Shown here: in pieces, positions 52,184 through 63,131 of the stretch
Layout of the letters: each line of letters opens with the position of its first letter
Position numbering within the stretch: the first letter of the stretch is position 1
NCBI GenBank assembly: GCA_905221605.1
Contig: CAJNDS010002751.1
Span: 120,001 to 184,000, forward strand
Direction of reading: 5' to 3'
Source of the DNA: Symbiodinium natans
Taxonomy: Eukaryota > Sar > Dinophyceae > Suessiales > Symbiodiniaceae
Length of the DNA: 64,000 nucleotides
Translations under genes and position numbers: made by a program
The notes under the pieces: model-generated
Told to the model about the DNA's origin: nothing
The model's database searches: none
The model's input: only the letters and a program-made list of their open reading frames with translations

Positions 52184-53104
52184 TTTCCTCTAGGGGTTCA
52201 GGGGTTTAGGGGTTTAGGGTGACAGCAGATGCAAAAGGGGCTTATAGGGCTTTGAGGGTTTAGGGTTTAGGGGTTTGAGGGAGGTTCTAGAGTGTTTTCG
52301 TTTCTTTTCATCTCGCAGGACGTGTTCCTAACTAGAGTTTAGGGATTATGGGGCAGGCTTAAGGCAACTCCTTTCACCAAAAGCTCAAAATGAAGCAGAA
52401 TTCCAAAGAGGAAAACGTAAACCTGAACCTGATAAACCCTATAAAGACCTCGCAAAGACCCATATCTGTAAACAGGATCCTGAACCCTAATAAAGCCTTT
52501 ATTTACCCCTACACCTTAAACCCTTGCTCCTAGGCCCTAAACCTTAAACGCAAAGCCGTAAACCGGTTTAGGGTTCAGGGTTGCGGGTTTTGGGCTTAGG
52601 GGTGTACAGGGTGTACAGGGTGTAGAGGGTGTGTTGGGTGTGTAGGGTGTGTAGGGTGCGTAGAGATGTCTACAACTTCAAGCCGTGCAACGTGATTTCC
52701 GTTTACCTATAGCCCTTTGTTGCTGCTAAGGTTACCTATATCTCCCTCTCGCAATGGATCCTAACATATATATATATATACTTCGCGATCCGAAGAAATT
52801 GCATCCAACGCACGATCCCCAAGCCGTAAGCTAGTAAGCGGTAGTGCCTCGTTCCAAGGTGCAGCCAGGAGGTGCTATCGACGTCTGCCAGGGCGTGCAC
52901 CTGTCCGTGTCGGTGGAAAGCCCTGGGGCCATAGCCATCTCCTGCACCCAATCAAGCGGCTGCCCTCCAAACTACCGGAACCAGCTGACCAAGAGGTGGG
53001 TGCTTCAGTTGCCCTCGGGCTAGGCAAAGCAGCCCTTACACAAATAAAGCCAAACCTGAACCGTAGAATCTGGGCATATAGGTTTTGTAGCATTCGGGTA
53101 GAGC

Positions 53105-53701
53105 ATGCTGGCGAGGTCTCCGCTGGCAACGGACGCAGAGTTGGAGCGGTACATCCAGAAGGCACAGCGCATGGAACTTGTAGCCTTCATTGGCAAGAAC
53201 TTGGGCTCCTTAGACGCCGAGTTCCCATTCGCGCAGTCTTCAAACGTCGTCATGGTGGACGATGCTGAAATGGTTGAGAAGATCCTGCAGGTGTCGGACG
53301 AGCTCAACTTACAGTTGCGGACAGATGATGTTACACATCTGGGGCGAAGTGCCGTTTTCCCGTTCTCCTTCCCGCCGGCTTTGTGCGACGAGGAAAGGCT
53401 GCTTCAGGAAACGCTGATCGAAACCGGAGATGCGTTTGCCACTTCGTCTGCAGCACGGGACTTTGCCACGGCGACACTGGCGCAGCATGGCATTGGCTCG
53501 AAGTCTTTGCTGACCCTGGGCGAAGGTGACTTCGAGCAGATGCTGCATTTCGACGACACCGAAGACGAGGTGTTGGCGAGAGCGCGCGACTTGGTGGCGA
53601 ATGCAATGATGGAGCTGCGGCGCGTTGAAGCAGTTTCCCAGTGGATCTCAGAAGAGCTGCTATGCCAGGACGTCCTCCATCAAGTGTCTTGCAGCCCAGA
53701 G
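53105..53701 (+). CDS. Multi-exon gene, large exon (unknown)
   Basis: ATG preceded by an in-frame TAG; 199 codons to a GAG in phase 0. It includes ELERYIQKAQRMELVAFIGK, an acidic DDAEMVEKILQVSDELNLQL helix and LHFDDTEDEVLARARDLVAN. Mostly helical. Followed by an E-family introner and exons at 53795 and 54046; downstream candidates at 54487, 54798 and 54948. Function not recognised. Confidence 0.65.
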
Positions 53702-53794
53702 GTGCCCTTTTTCCCCCTTTTTGTTGGTTCAAGGTTCTCAGGTAAAGTAGCCCAAGAAGGAGTACCCTTTTTATAGTATGGTTGGGCTACCAAG
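53702..53794 (+). mobile_element. E-family introner (in-phase GT-AG intron)
   Basis: It begins GTGCCCTTTTTCCCCC and ends GGTTGGGCTACCAAG before GTG. Removing 93 bp joins ...VSCSPE to VWEKLKLKAEWAEISSRW in phase 0. Same family as 318-415 and 14764-14853. Confidence 0.8.
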
Positions 53795-53905
53795 GTGTGG
53801 GAAAAGCTGAAGCTGAAGGCAGAGTGGGCGGAGATTTCAAGCCGCTGGAGCCAGAACTTCGCGCCACCACCGCGCAAGTCGAAGAACAAGAAGATGCGGC
53901 AGAAG
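53795..53905 (+). CDS. Multi-exon gene, exon after introner, Lys-rich
   Basis: It reads VWEKLKLKAEWAEISSRWSQ and a basic tail KSKNKKMRQK. The end is set at a possible GA donor (AAG|GAGGG) so that the next exon (54046) is in phase; GTTCAG at 53910 would give a stop. Confidence 0.55.
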
Positions 53906-54045
53906 GAGGGTTCAGGGTTTAGGGTTTAGGGTTTAGGGGTTAGGGGTTAGGGGTTTGTAGGGTTTAGGGCGTAGAGTTTAGGGCTTCTTTCGTTGGAAGA
54001 CCCCCGTGCGCACATCGACTTAGATCCCAGAAAACCCACCTTCAG

Positions 54046-54126
54046 GAGAGGGACGAGGATGAAGCCATCGATCCCGCAAAGCTGGCGTCGCGCCTTCAGC
54101 AGGCGGTGGTGGACATGGACAAGAAG
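54046..54126 (+). CDS. Multi-exon gene, acidic exon
   Basis: Between TTCAG|G and AAG|GTCGCC: ERDEDEAIDPAKLASRLQQA then VVDMDKK. Confidence 0.5.
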
Positions 54127-54486
54127 GTCGCCCCTGTAGCACATGCATGGGGGTTCAGCGTCTGTGGGTGCAGCGTTTGGGGTGTCAGGGTACGTTTTGT
54201 GGGTTTAGCCCACTTCGGGTTTGTGGGTTTAGGGTTCATGAACCGGTTTTATCCTGTTATCATGTCGAATGTAGCAACACTACATATGGAGGTTTAGGAG
54301 CTAGGAATCCCGCTTCTGGAAAGGCTGATTGTGTTTTCCGGCTTGTTTTGAAATCGTGGCTTCGTTGCTTGTGGGGGTGGTGAGCATTCCTAACCCCATG
54401 AGCCCTGCCCTATAAACTCTGAGCCCTAAACCCTAAACCCTGTAAACCCTAGAGACCCTGTAAACCCTAAACCTTGAGCCTTGAGC

Positions 54487-54582
54487 CCGAGGTTTGGAAG
54501 TGCCGCACGTACCACAAGTACTTCTGCCTGCTGCAGCGCAGGGGCCTCCTGGACGCTCGTCCCATATCTTCAGCCACGCTGT
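54487..54582 (+). CDS. Exon candidate, unknown
   Basis: It reads EVWKCRTYHKYFCLLQRRGL then LDARPISSATL. Flanked by C-type repeats on both sides. Boundaries approximate. Confidence 0.4.
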
Positions 54583-54797
54583 GCGTAGTTTGGGGTGGTT
54601 TGCCCCAAACCCTAAACCCTAAACACTAAAACCCTAAACCCTAAACCCGTTTCGGCCAGCTATGCGGGGGCGAAAAAAACTCAAAACTTAGCAGTCCCTA
54701 TACCCTTAACCCTGAACCCCTGGTGTTGGACAGATTCGCAGTCCCGTGAATCCTGCCCCAGACCTTGCGCCCGGTAATCGGTGCCGATGCGTTGCAA

Positions 54798-54833
54798 GGA
54801 CTACTTGGACAGACACCTTCCAGCCCTAACCGA
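54798..54833 (+). CDS. Short exon candidate, DYLDRHL
   Basis: From TGCAAG|G to GACAG|GGTTT it reads DYLDRHLPALTD. A related exon lies at 54948 (DYFDRRLEDGAR), suggesting duplicated exons. Confidence 0.35.
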
Positions 54834-54947
54834 CAGGGTTTAGGGTTTCGGGTTTAGGGCTTAGGGTTTAGGGTTTAGGGTTTGGGGAGAACTTTCCCAA
54901 AAACGAGCCCTGACCCCTGAACCCCTGAACCTTGTTAAGCCCTCAGG

Positions 54948-55010
54948 ACTACTTCGACAGGCGCCTGGAGGATGGGGCGCGGATGGTTCTTCACGGACCT
55001 GGGGTTCGAT
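54948..55010 (+). CDS. Short exon candidate, DYFDRRL
   Basis: From CCTCAG|G it reads DYFDRRLEDGARMVLHGPGV. The right end is uncertain. Confidence 0.4.
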
Positions 55011-55532
55011 CCGTATCCTTCGTGCGACCGCACGGATGCAGCAACTTAGGGGTCCTTGGAAATCGTTTTTTTGAGTGTTGTTTGGGGTATTCTGTAATTC
55101 CTAGTTTAGTTTTTGGGGGTATTCTGTAATTCCCAAGAAACAGCTAACTTAGGGGTCCTTGGAAATCGTTTTTGATTTTTTTGTATTCTATAATTCCTAA
55201 GAAACAGCTGAAATTCCAATTTTTGCTAGGGTTCCAGGTTCAGTAGAGGCAAGCCGGATTGCCGGCCGCCAAAGATTTCCCCGTGAGCCCTGGGCAACTC
55301 TGTAGAAGTTCGCTTGGATTGGAGGCCTGAGGGCCTTAAACTCCAAACCCTAAACCCTAAACCTTTTTTGGGGGGAGCGGGGGCCGTATCGGTGCAGGGT
55401 TGGCAGCTCTAGTCTTCAGGAACAAAATACGGGTTTGTTTGTTTGAGGCCTAAACCCTAAGCCCTAAGCCCGAAACCTAAACCCTAAACTTAAAACCCTA
55501 ACCCTAAACCCTAAACTAAACCCTAAACCCCA

Positions 55533-55645
55533 GAAGGCACGCTGGCAAACCAGCCATCCTTGTAGATCCCACGGCTGCCCATGACCTTGAAGTACTGCGA
55601 GTCCTTCCGTCCCGTGGCAGAGGCATTGCTCCTGGGGCACCAGCT
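55533..55645 (+). CDS. Exon candidate, unknown
   Basis: After CCCCAG the frame reads AGKPAILVDPTAAHDLEVLR then VLPSRGRGIAPGAPAE. C-type repeats on both sides. An overlapping minus ORF is the alternative. Confidence 0.35.
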
Positions 55646-55759
55646 GAACCCTCAACCCTAAACCCTCAAACCCTGGTTTGGGGCTCGTGGCTTTAGGGTT
55701 TGAGGCTGCCCTTAACCCTCAACCCTAAACCCTTAAACCCTAAACCTAAACTCTAAACC

Positions 55760-55975
55760 CTACACCCTAAACCCCTAAACCCTAAACCCTAAACCCTAAA
55801 CCCTAAACCCTAAACCCTAAACCCTAAACCCTAAACCCTAAACCCTAAACCCTAAACCCTAAACCCTAAACCCTAAACCCTAAACCCTAAACCCTAAACC
55901 CTAAACCCTAATACCCTAAACCCTAAACCCTAAACCCTAAACCCTAAACCCTAAACCCTAAACCCTAAACCCTGG
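55760..55975 (-). repeat. Long (CCCTAAA)n array
   Basis: About 30 units, almost perfect, with one CCCTAATA. Confidence 0.95.
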
Positions 55976-56439
55976 AGCTGATCTTGTAGGCTTTTGGTAT
56001 GCGGCGTAGGGCTTTGCGTCTGTCGGGTTTGAGGCTCTCTGACAGGAGGCATTCCAAGCTTTCGCCGGGCTTGGTGGAGGGTCTGCTTGATGTTTTTGTT
56101 AAGGGTTTAGGGTTAGGGTTTAGGGTTTATTAGGGTTTTAGTGTTTAGGGTTTAGGGCTTAGAGTTTAGGGTTGAGGGTCAGGTTTGCTTGGTGACCAAA
56201 TGGGCCCTGGAATTGGAATCATCTACCCCAGGCTACGAGAACTCCAGGCACCATATGGCATAGGGACCAGAAAGCCTTTGGTCCCCAACCCCAAGATCAT
56301 GGTAAAACCCTAAACCCTAAACCCTAAACCCTAAACCCTAAACCCTAAACCCTAAACCCTAAACCCTAAACCCTAAACCCTAAGCCGCGTGTGCGACTTC
56401 CCGCAAGAAGCGTGCTGCTGTTGTGAGCCCCGCGTCGAT

Positions 56440-56632
56440 GCGGGGGTTCCAAAAGTAGGGGTACCTTATGGGGGTCCTTATGAATTATATGGGGATCCTA
56501 CGACTTGGGTTTAGGGCTTAGGGGTTCGGGTTTAGGGTTTAGGGTTTAGGGTTTTGGGTTTTGGGTTTTGGGTTTTGGGTTTAGGGTTTAGGGTTTAGGG
56601 TTAGGGGTCCCGTATTTTCGGAAACACCCATG
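56440..56632. mobile_element. C-family element carrying TTTAGGG/TTTTGGG units
   Basis: GGGGGTTCCAAAAGTAGGGG at the left and CCCGTATTTTCGGAAACACC at the right; the centre holds a TTTAGGG array including four TTTTGGG variant units. Confidence 0.55.
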
Positions 56633-56695
56633 TGACTACCGAAAATGGCCACTCTGTTTTGCTGCATATCCATCTAAGGCTTGGGATCCTTGCAG

Positions 56696-56752
56696 ACTTC
56701 CCCGGCGCGCGCGTCAAGATGAACGGCGAGCGTCTTGAAAAACGAGTTCCTT
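56696..56752 (+). CDS. Exon candidate, unknown
   Basis: After CTTGCAG it reads DFPGARVKMNGERLEKRV. Right end uncertain. Confidence 0.4.
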
Positions 56753-56933
56753 GCTCCTCGCACTTCAACCCCTCCCCCCCCCACCCCCTCAAGCTTACAT
56801 GAAGCAGGGTTTATAATACTGTTTTTGGTGAGTGTATATATGGTTCCTTTTTAAAATTGGTGAGTGTATATATTGGGTGTCCTTCTGGGGATACAAGGAA
56901 TGTAATCCCTACTTCATGTGTTCAAAGGTCTTG

Positions 56934-57028
56934 GCATGGGCGCAGCATGGTGAGGTTAACGGTTCATCGGCAGGGTGGTGAGGTCGAGTTTGTCGACTGG
57001 TGGAGCTTGGAAGCTCTGCTGCGCAGGA
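56934..57028 (+). CDS. Exon candidate, unknown
   Basis: The frame reads WHGRSMVRLTVHRQGGEVEF then VDWWSLEALLRR and ends just before GTTTAGGG. A beta-strand-like pattern; no domain named. The left acceptor is not clear. Confidence 0.45.
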
Positions 57029-57297
57029 GTTTAGGGTTTAGGGTTTAGGGTTTAGGGTTTAGGGTTTAGGGTTTGGGGTTGCAGGGTTGCTGACATGTCG
57101 AACCTCTCCGGATCAAGTCAGAAAGTCTTCGGGGTTTCTGGGCTGGGTGGTCAGGGTCTTCCCTTTTCGAGGCTGCAGGGCATGTTGCTTTTTCGACATC
57201 TCGGGGTATCACAAAAAGTAAGAGGTCCCCCAACAATGTAAACCATCACCTTACCCTGGAAATCCCGCACGAGACCAGAATAGATATCCAGTGTATG

Positions 57298-57330
57298 CTA
57301 CAAGGAGGGGCCATTTACTATACGAACTCC
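57298..57330. mobile_element. A-family element, truncated end
   Basis: CTACAAGGAGGGGCCATTTA then ACTATACGAACT: only the left terminus remains. A similar lone end is at 32319-32350. Confidence 0.6.
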
Positions 57331-57524
57331 CACTTGCGAAACTAGAACGCCTGCACGACTGGTGGGAAGGCCGCCTGGCGAAAGGAGCTTGAAGCAGTTG
57401 ACCAGCTACAGGGGCAGACCCTGGGCAGCACCTAAACCCCAAACCCTGAACCCTAAACTCTGCAGGGATTGAGGGTTTAGGGTTACTTAAGGCTTTACAG
57501 GGCTTGGCAGGCTTATCGGTTTCC

Positions 57525-57626
57525 TAGTTGAGCCCTAAAATTGGGGTCATATACCCTGTACTAATAAAACCCTAAACCCTAAACCCCAAACCCTAAACCC
57601 TTGTAGGGTTCAGTGGGTCCCCAAAG
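57525..57626. mobile_element. B-family element with CCCTAAA insert
   Basis: GAGCCCTAAAATTGGGGTCA and TATACCC at the left, TAGGGTTCAGTGGGTCCCC then AAAG before G at the right; a CCCTAAA run fills the middle. Confidence 0.6.
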
Positions 57627-57906
57627 GTAAGGCTTCATGCTCGTTGCATCCGCCAGCTCTCCAACATTGTGCGTCTCCCTCCAGGGGCTCCTTCGGTTTA
57701 GGGTTTAAGGTTTCGGGTTTCAGGAATCGGGTTTCGGGCTTAGGTTTTTTGTTAGGGTTTAGGGGGCGGGAGGGGACTGAGAGCTCCGTCCCTAAACCCT
57801 AAGCCCTAAGCCCTAAACCCTAAACCCTGCCAGTTGGGGGGGTCTCTGCTTCAATGCGTGTTTTGCTTGACAGCCCCAGGCTTACTGAGTTCAGGACGCG
57901 GAGTAG

Positions 57907-57996
57907 GCCTTTATTCCCATTTTTTGGGGTTTGGCTTCCCTTCTACTCCCTTTGAAACCAAAAAGGGCACCCTTTATCTTCCTAGGTTACTCTTGG
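57907..57996. mobile_element. F-type element
   Basis: Left CCTTTATTCCCATTTTTTGGGG, right CCTAGGTTACTCTTGGGTCTAG; like 49841-49916. A related right end is at 61385-61450. Confidence 0.55.
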
Positions 57997-58397
57997 GTCT
58001 AGCAGTCTAGCAGTTTAGGGTCAAAGCTTAGGGGTTTTGAGTTCGGGAACCATGCTGGGCTGAGGAGATTTGCAAGATTTTGCAAGTGCCTTCAGGCCCT
58101 GATACTGCCTGAGTTCTATGGTTCTATACGCCCTTACGCCGTTTTGAGCCCTAATGGCGCGGAAAGGGAATAGGCATGATGCAGTCCCTAAACCCTAAAC
58201 CCTAAACCCTAAACCCTAATCCCTGCAGGGTTGCAGCTTGAAATCATCAACTCTCGCAAGCATCTTGTCTCCACTCGGGATCTTGAACTCCACTCCACTT
58301 CTCTTAAATGCCTCCTTTGGCAAGTGTCTTTTCTTGAGGTCTTTTTTTTAAGAAATAGCCAGCAAAGCATCCCCACACTCCCTGCACTTGCTCCGCT

Positions 58398-58453
58398 ATG
58401 AGTGCCCCGAGGATGCACGAGCTCTGCGACAACGTCCAAGAAAGCCTGACCAG
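58398..58453 (+). CDS. Exon candidate, unknown
   Basis: The frame reads MSAPRMHELCDNVQESLT and ends ACCAG|GTAGGG, a strong donor. Confidence 0.4.
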
Positions 58454-59428
58454 GTAGGGAGCTCGTGGGAGCTGATAGCATGCTTTCGTCGGGGGGGGGG
58501 GGGGGTTCAGTGTTAACATGTGACTTTTGTTTTTGTTCACTGTAGTTCCGGTTCACTGTAGTTCCTGTGTATTTTTGAGTCATACTAGAAAAAGAAATAT
58601 TCTTGGGCGTATGGGGGCCCCAAAAAGAACCGTATGTTGACGTCAGTGCTGTCTCCACCATGACCATGATGAGCAGTGACGATCATGAGGACGACGATAA
58701 TCCTAATAGGGTTTAGGGTTTAGGGTTTAGGGTTCCGTTTTCCTCCTAACAGGGGAGGAGGTGGATGCTGGGTCCCGAGACCCAGCAACCCTAAAGCAAC
58801 CTTCTGATAAACCCTGCGCAGCCATTTCGGGGCCCTGAGCCAGACTGCCTTGCCCAGACTCAAGTTACACCCGAACCCGATACTTCAGACAGGCTGCACA
58901 GTCCTCTGTGGTGCTTTACTGCAACTTTAGATCCTTAGCCTTTTTGGGTCTATTGGGTTTAGGCTTTAGGCTTTAGGGCAAAGTGCAGCCAAGAGTCCAT
59001 TTCTCTTGGTCATTTGGGGCTCACCAGAGAAGTTATGAGCTTCAAGATGAACATTTTCGGAGTTAGGGGGTTTAGGCTTGAGGGTTGAAAGGGCAGCAGT
59101 CGAGTCCCTTGTGAAAAAAAGGGTTTAGGGTTTAGGGGTTAGGGAGTCATTTTGAGGCCAAAGCGGCAGCTGTAGGTAAGACCCTCATATCCCAGATCCT
59201 CTACCCTTTCCCCCCAGCGAATCTCAAATTCCGAAGACCTCCCCACTGCCCAATCCCGAAGAAACGCCTGCACAAACTTCGACAACAGTCACTTAAATCT
59301 CGAACCCCTCTAAACTAAACCCTAAACCCTAACCCCCCCCACCCCCCAACCCTAAACCCTAAACCCTAAACCCTAAACCCTAAACCCCCCCCCCTCTGAC
59401 CCCAACTCGGGGTGCGTTTCCTTGGCAG

Positions 59429-59490
59429 GCAAGAGGCAGAAGACCTCCTTGGAAGGTTGGAGTATGTGGAGGAGCAGGCGCTTGTGACAG
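59429..59490 (+). CDS. Exon with in-phase partner, unknown
   Basis: Between TTGGCAG|G and ACAG|GTGAAT: QEAEDLLGRLEYVEEQALVT. A 54 bp GT-AG intron joins it in phase to 59545-59611. Acidic helix followed by a Gly/Lys-rich segment. Confidence 0.55.
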
Positions 59491-59544
59491 GTGAATTCTG
59501 CAGGATCGGTACCTCTGAGGTTTATGGGGTTTCACTTGCTACAG

Positions 59545-59611
59545 GCTTTGAGGGCAACAACGGCCGTGGTAAGGGAGCCACAAAGACATCTTCCGGCAAA
59601 GGCGCAGTTGG
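59545..59611 (+). CDS. Second exon of the 59.4 kb pair, Gly/Lys-rich
   Basis: After GCTACAG|G it reads FEGNNGRGKGATKTSSGKGA and ends before GTTTAGG. Confidence 0.5.
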
Positions 59612-59934
59612 GTTTAGGAGGTACACGCATCATGACCTTTGAAGTGCAGACAATAAAACCCTAAACCCTAAACCCCTATGAGCTTCGCCCACGCGTCCGC
59701 CAGTGTGAGAGTCGAAAGGTTCTGTGAACCCTAAACCCTACTCAGCCTGCCGTTGGCGCAGTGCTCGGCAAATGCGTCGGCCTCAACCCTAGCTGTTTCG
59801 TGAGCGTAGGACCCCCTTTCACTTTGCACAGGCAGGTGTAGGGTTTTCTGGCTTGGGGTTTAGGGTTTTAGGGTGGATTGTTTCAGATTTGAGTCGGGCC
59901 CTTCCACAACAGCCTGAGATCTGGCAGCTCCACG

Positions 59935-60056
59935 ACGAGGGGCCCCCCCTAGTTATAAGTAGAGTTATACAGACCTTAAATTGGGCAATAAGGATCCTAA
60001 CTTAGGTTATAGGCCCGTCAGCTAGATTCGTATAGTAAGGGGGCCCCCTCCTTGTA
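59935..60056. mobile_element. A-family element
   Basis: GACGAGGGGCCCCCCC at the left and GGGGGCCCCCTCCTTGTAAG at the right, directly followed by a second, interrupted copy. Confidence 0.8.
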
Positions 60057-60298
60057 AGGATCCTAACTTAGGTTATGGGTCGCTTAACTATAACCCTAAA
60101 CCCCAAACCCCAAACCCTAAACCCTAAACCCCAAACCCCAAACCCAAAACCCCAAACCCCAAACCCCAGACCCTAAACCCTAAACCCTAAACCCTAAACC
60201 CTAAACCCTAAACCCTAAACCCTAAACCCTAAACCCTAAACCCTAAACCCTAAACCCTAAACCCTAAACCCTAACCGTAAGGGGGGCCCCTCCTTGTA
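60057..60298. mobile_element. A-family element interrupted by a telomere-type array
   Basis: The part AGGATCCTAACTTAGGTTATGG to CTTAACTATA (60057-60092) and the end GTAAGGGGGGCCCCTCCTTG (60277-60298) are the two sides of the family consensus. A CCCTAAA/CCCCAAA array of about 180 bp occupies the place where TAGTCGGTATA normally stands. Confidence 0.7.
60093..60276 (-). repeat. CCCCAAA then CCCTAAA array inside an A element
   Basis: It begins with CCCCAAA variants (60097-60175) and ends with about 14 perfect CCCTAAA units. Confidence 0.9.
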
Positions 60299-60465
60299 CC
60301 TGCGAGAAGGTGTGCAGCATGGGCGTTGCGATAGAGGAGGCCCCAGTGCAGGCCGGCAACCTCCATGGCCTGCGATGTTGGGGTTTAGGGTTTAGGGTTT
60401 AGGGTTAGGGTTTAGGGTTTAGGGTTTAGGGTTTAGGGTTTAGGTCCAGGTCAAGAAACCCCACC

Positions 60466-60530
60466 TGGGACTCTATCTACTTACAGTTGAGCAGAAACTA
60501 TATGTACCCCTGAAATAGTAGGGTGGCATC
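60466..60530. mobile_element. D-family element, partial
   Basis: CCTGGGACTCTATCTACTTACAG and TATGTACCCCTGAAATAG; the right terminus is not clear. Confidence 0.45.
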
Positions 60531-61239
60531 GTCAAAGCTGAATCCGAGCGTGGACCTTTTACAATCTGAAACTGCTGAGCCCCCTGAAGCGCAGAAACCT
60601 CCAAAAGCAGGCTTCAGTTTTTGGGTTCAGGGATTGGGGTTTGGGTTTATCTAACCCCAGCTCAGTGGCAAACAACATCATAGAGAGCGCAGCAGGCACC
60701 CGTGGCACGTAGGCCACCGCTTCAACATGTGCACACGACTGTACCCAGTATACGCAAAGCCACTCCCCAACAGGGGTTGTAACCAAGCCCTGAACGAAGA
60801 CCTGGCTGTGCCTTTCATTTGGGGCTCGTCCACCTTAACGTGGAATTATGCAGAGCGCCTCATGGGTGCCTAGTGGTGCTACAAGCAGTTGGTGGGTTGC
60901 AAAATGCCGGCAATCTCTACACCTTAAGCTGCGATCCTATAAACCCTAAAACCTGTGAATGGGGTTTAGGCTTCGGGTTTGGGGCTGAAAGTTGTTCCAG
61001 CTGTTTGTCCTGCAGCTGTATGACTGAAGCCACAAGCTTGAGGCCCAGAGACCCTTCCTCGGACACATGCCGCCCCCTAAACCCTAAACCCTAAACCCTA
61101 AACCCTCTACCCTCTAAACCCTAAACCCTACCCCTTCTCAGCCTCTACAGGCGGAGACGAATCCGAAGCCCCATAATCGGAACCGACTTCATTCCAAACT
61201 CCCCTTAGCCCTGAACTCTACAACATGCCTTAGAAATCT

Positions 61240-61366
61240 CTACAAGGAGGGGCCCCCTTACGAAACTAACTATATTTAAGGGACTTATAACCTAATTTAG
61301 GATCCTTATAACCCAAATTTAGGGTCCTTATATCTCTACTTATAACTAGGGGGCCCCTCCTTGTAG
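61240..61366. mobile_element. A-family element, best full-length copy
   Basis: Perfect 18 bp termini CTACAAGGAGGGGCCCCC and its complement, 127 bp. The end TTGTAG is followed by GATCC, fitting AG|G. Confidence 0.9.
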
Positions 61367-61568
61367 GATCCAGAGGCCCTGAGGGCTCCCCCTATCGCTT
61401 GAAGCCCAAAGGGCACCCTCTCCCCTTCCTAGGTTACTCTTGGGTCTAGGCCTTAAACCCTGAACCCTAAACCCTAAACCCTAGACCCTAAACCCTAAAC
61501 CCTACTAGGCCTTACATTGCCCGACAAGCCTAAAACCCCGAAAGCCCGGATCCGGGCGGCTTTAGCAC

Positions 61569-61640
61569 ATGGCAGCTGCAGCCCTATGGCAGCGCTACCT
61601 CGCCGCCAAGATTCAACTGGCACCATCAAGCTTACAGGGG
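61569..61640 (+). CDS. Possible first exon, unknown
   Basis: ATG followed by AAAALWQRYLAAKIQLAPSS then LQG. No clear donor. C-type repeats upstream and G-type downstream. Confidence 0.4.
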
Positions 61641-62241
61641 TTTGTTTATAGGGTTTAGGGGTTTGGGGTTTAGGGCGTTTTTTGGTGCATTCCGCGATGA
61701 AGGTGTAGTCGTGCCCTCTGGCCTCAGGGGGGGGGGGGTTTCAAGCATTCGGGGCGAATTCTCCCCAAAACTAGTGAAGTCTGAGAGCATGCGTTTTGAC
61801 CCACACATCCCTCTTCCACTCGAAGCCCTAAACCCTCAGCCCTAAACCCTAAACCCTAAACCCCAAACCCTAAACCCCAAACCCCAAACCCTAAACCCCA
61901 AACCCTAAACCCTAAACCCCAAACCCTAAACCCTAAACCCTCTCCCTCTTTAGATGCCGCCCCCAAGGCGGTCTGCTGCGTGCATGGAGGGCTCCTGGCC
62001 CGCGCCAGTTCGGGCCTTGGCAAGCCGGGAGCTGAGAACTGCGGGCACCTTCTGTATTTGTGGCTTCGGGCTTAGGGTTTAGGGTTTAGAGTTTAGGGTT
62101 TAGGGTTTAGGGTTTAGGGTTTAGGGTTTCGGCTTCAAGAAGCCCTAAGTCCCTAAGTCTAGGGTTCAGGGTTGAATGTTTGGGGCTTAGGGGTCAAGAG
62201 GGTTTATAGGGTTTAAGGCTTATGCCCCTAAACAGAAGAGA

Positions 62242-62316
62242 GAGACCCGAAAGTTGCGGGATCATACGGCGTGACCATCAAAGGACTCCTTTCGCTGCTT
62301 CGGCGTGGAGAAGCAG
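62242..62316 (+). CDS. Exon candidate with stop, unknown
   Basis: It reads RDPKVAGSYGVTIKGLLSLL then RRGEAD and TAA. An alternative frame stays open to the TTTAGGG array. Confidence 0.35.
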
Positions 62317-63015
62317 ATTAAGAGGCCCGGGGCCCGAGACGGGTTCAGGGTTTAGGGTTTCGGGTTTAGGGTTTAGGGTTTCGGGTTTAGGGTTTAGGGT
62401 TTAGGGTTTAGGGCCTCAAGTGTTTAGAGGGGTTTAGAGGTGTTTATTTAGAGGAGTTTAGAGGGGTTTGGAGGGTTTTCAGGGTTTGGAGGGTTTGGAG
62501 GGTTTGGACGGTTTGGAGGGTTTAGGGTTTCAACAGTGTTTAGTAATTTGGAGTTTACAAGGCTTAGCAGAATTTAAGGGTCCTACAGAAGTTTAGGGTT
62601 TGGGGCTTATTGTTTTCGGATTTAGAGAATCTACAAATATGGGTTTGGGGAATCAAAGTGCACCCCCCGGGCTCTGCGAAGCTACCAGGCTTCGGGATCA
62701 ACCTGGAACCCCAAGTTAGGGTTAGGGTCTAGGGCCTAGGGAAACCCCCAAGTTGCACAGCATGAGCCCTAAACCCTGGTTCGCAGTGCAGTCGCGCTCA
62801 GTTGCTCAGACCTTTGTTTAGGGTACCCTATGCAATACTGCACCCTTCAAATAGGACCTCAGAAGAGGGCCACCATAAACATCATGGCAGTCAGTGTGAT
62901 GACATGGCTTGTTACGATTATTTGTTCAGAGCCGCCCTAAACCCGAGGCCTCAGGCCTTCAACCTCAATCCCATAACAGTTGCCGGTGATGAAGAATGTT
63001 GTATGTTGTTGTGTC

Positions 63016-63131
63016 CTACAAGGAGGGGCCCCCTTACTATGCTAATTATAGTTAAGGGACCTATGACCTAAGTTAGGATCCTTATAACCCAATTTAGGGT
63101 CTACTTATAACTACGGGGGCCCCTCCTTGCA
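63016..63131. mobile_element. A-family element
   Basis: CTACAAGGAGGGGCCCCCTT at the left and GGGGGCCCCTCCTTGCAA at the right; a 9 bp piece of the interior (CCTTATAAC) is missing. Confidence 0.85.
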
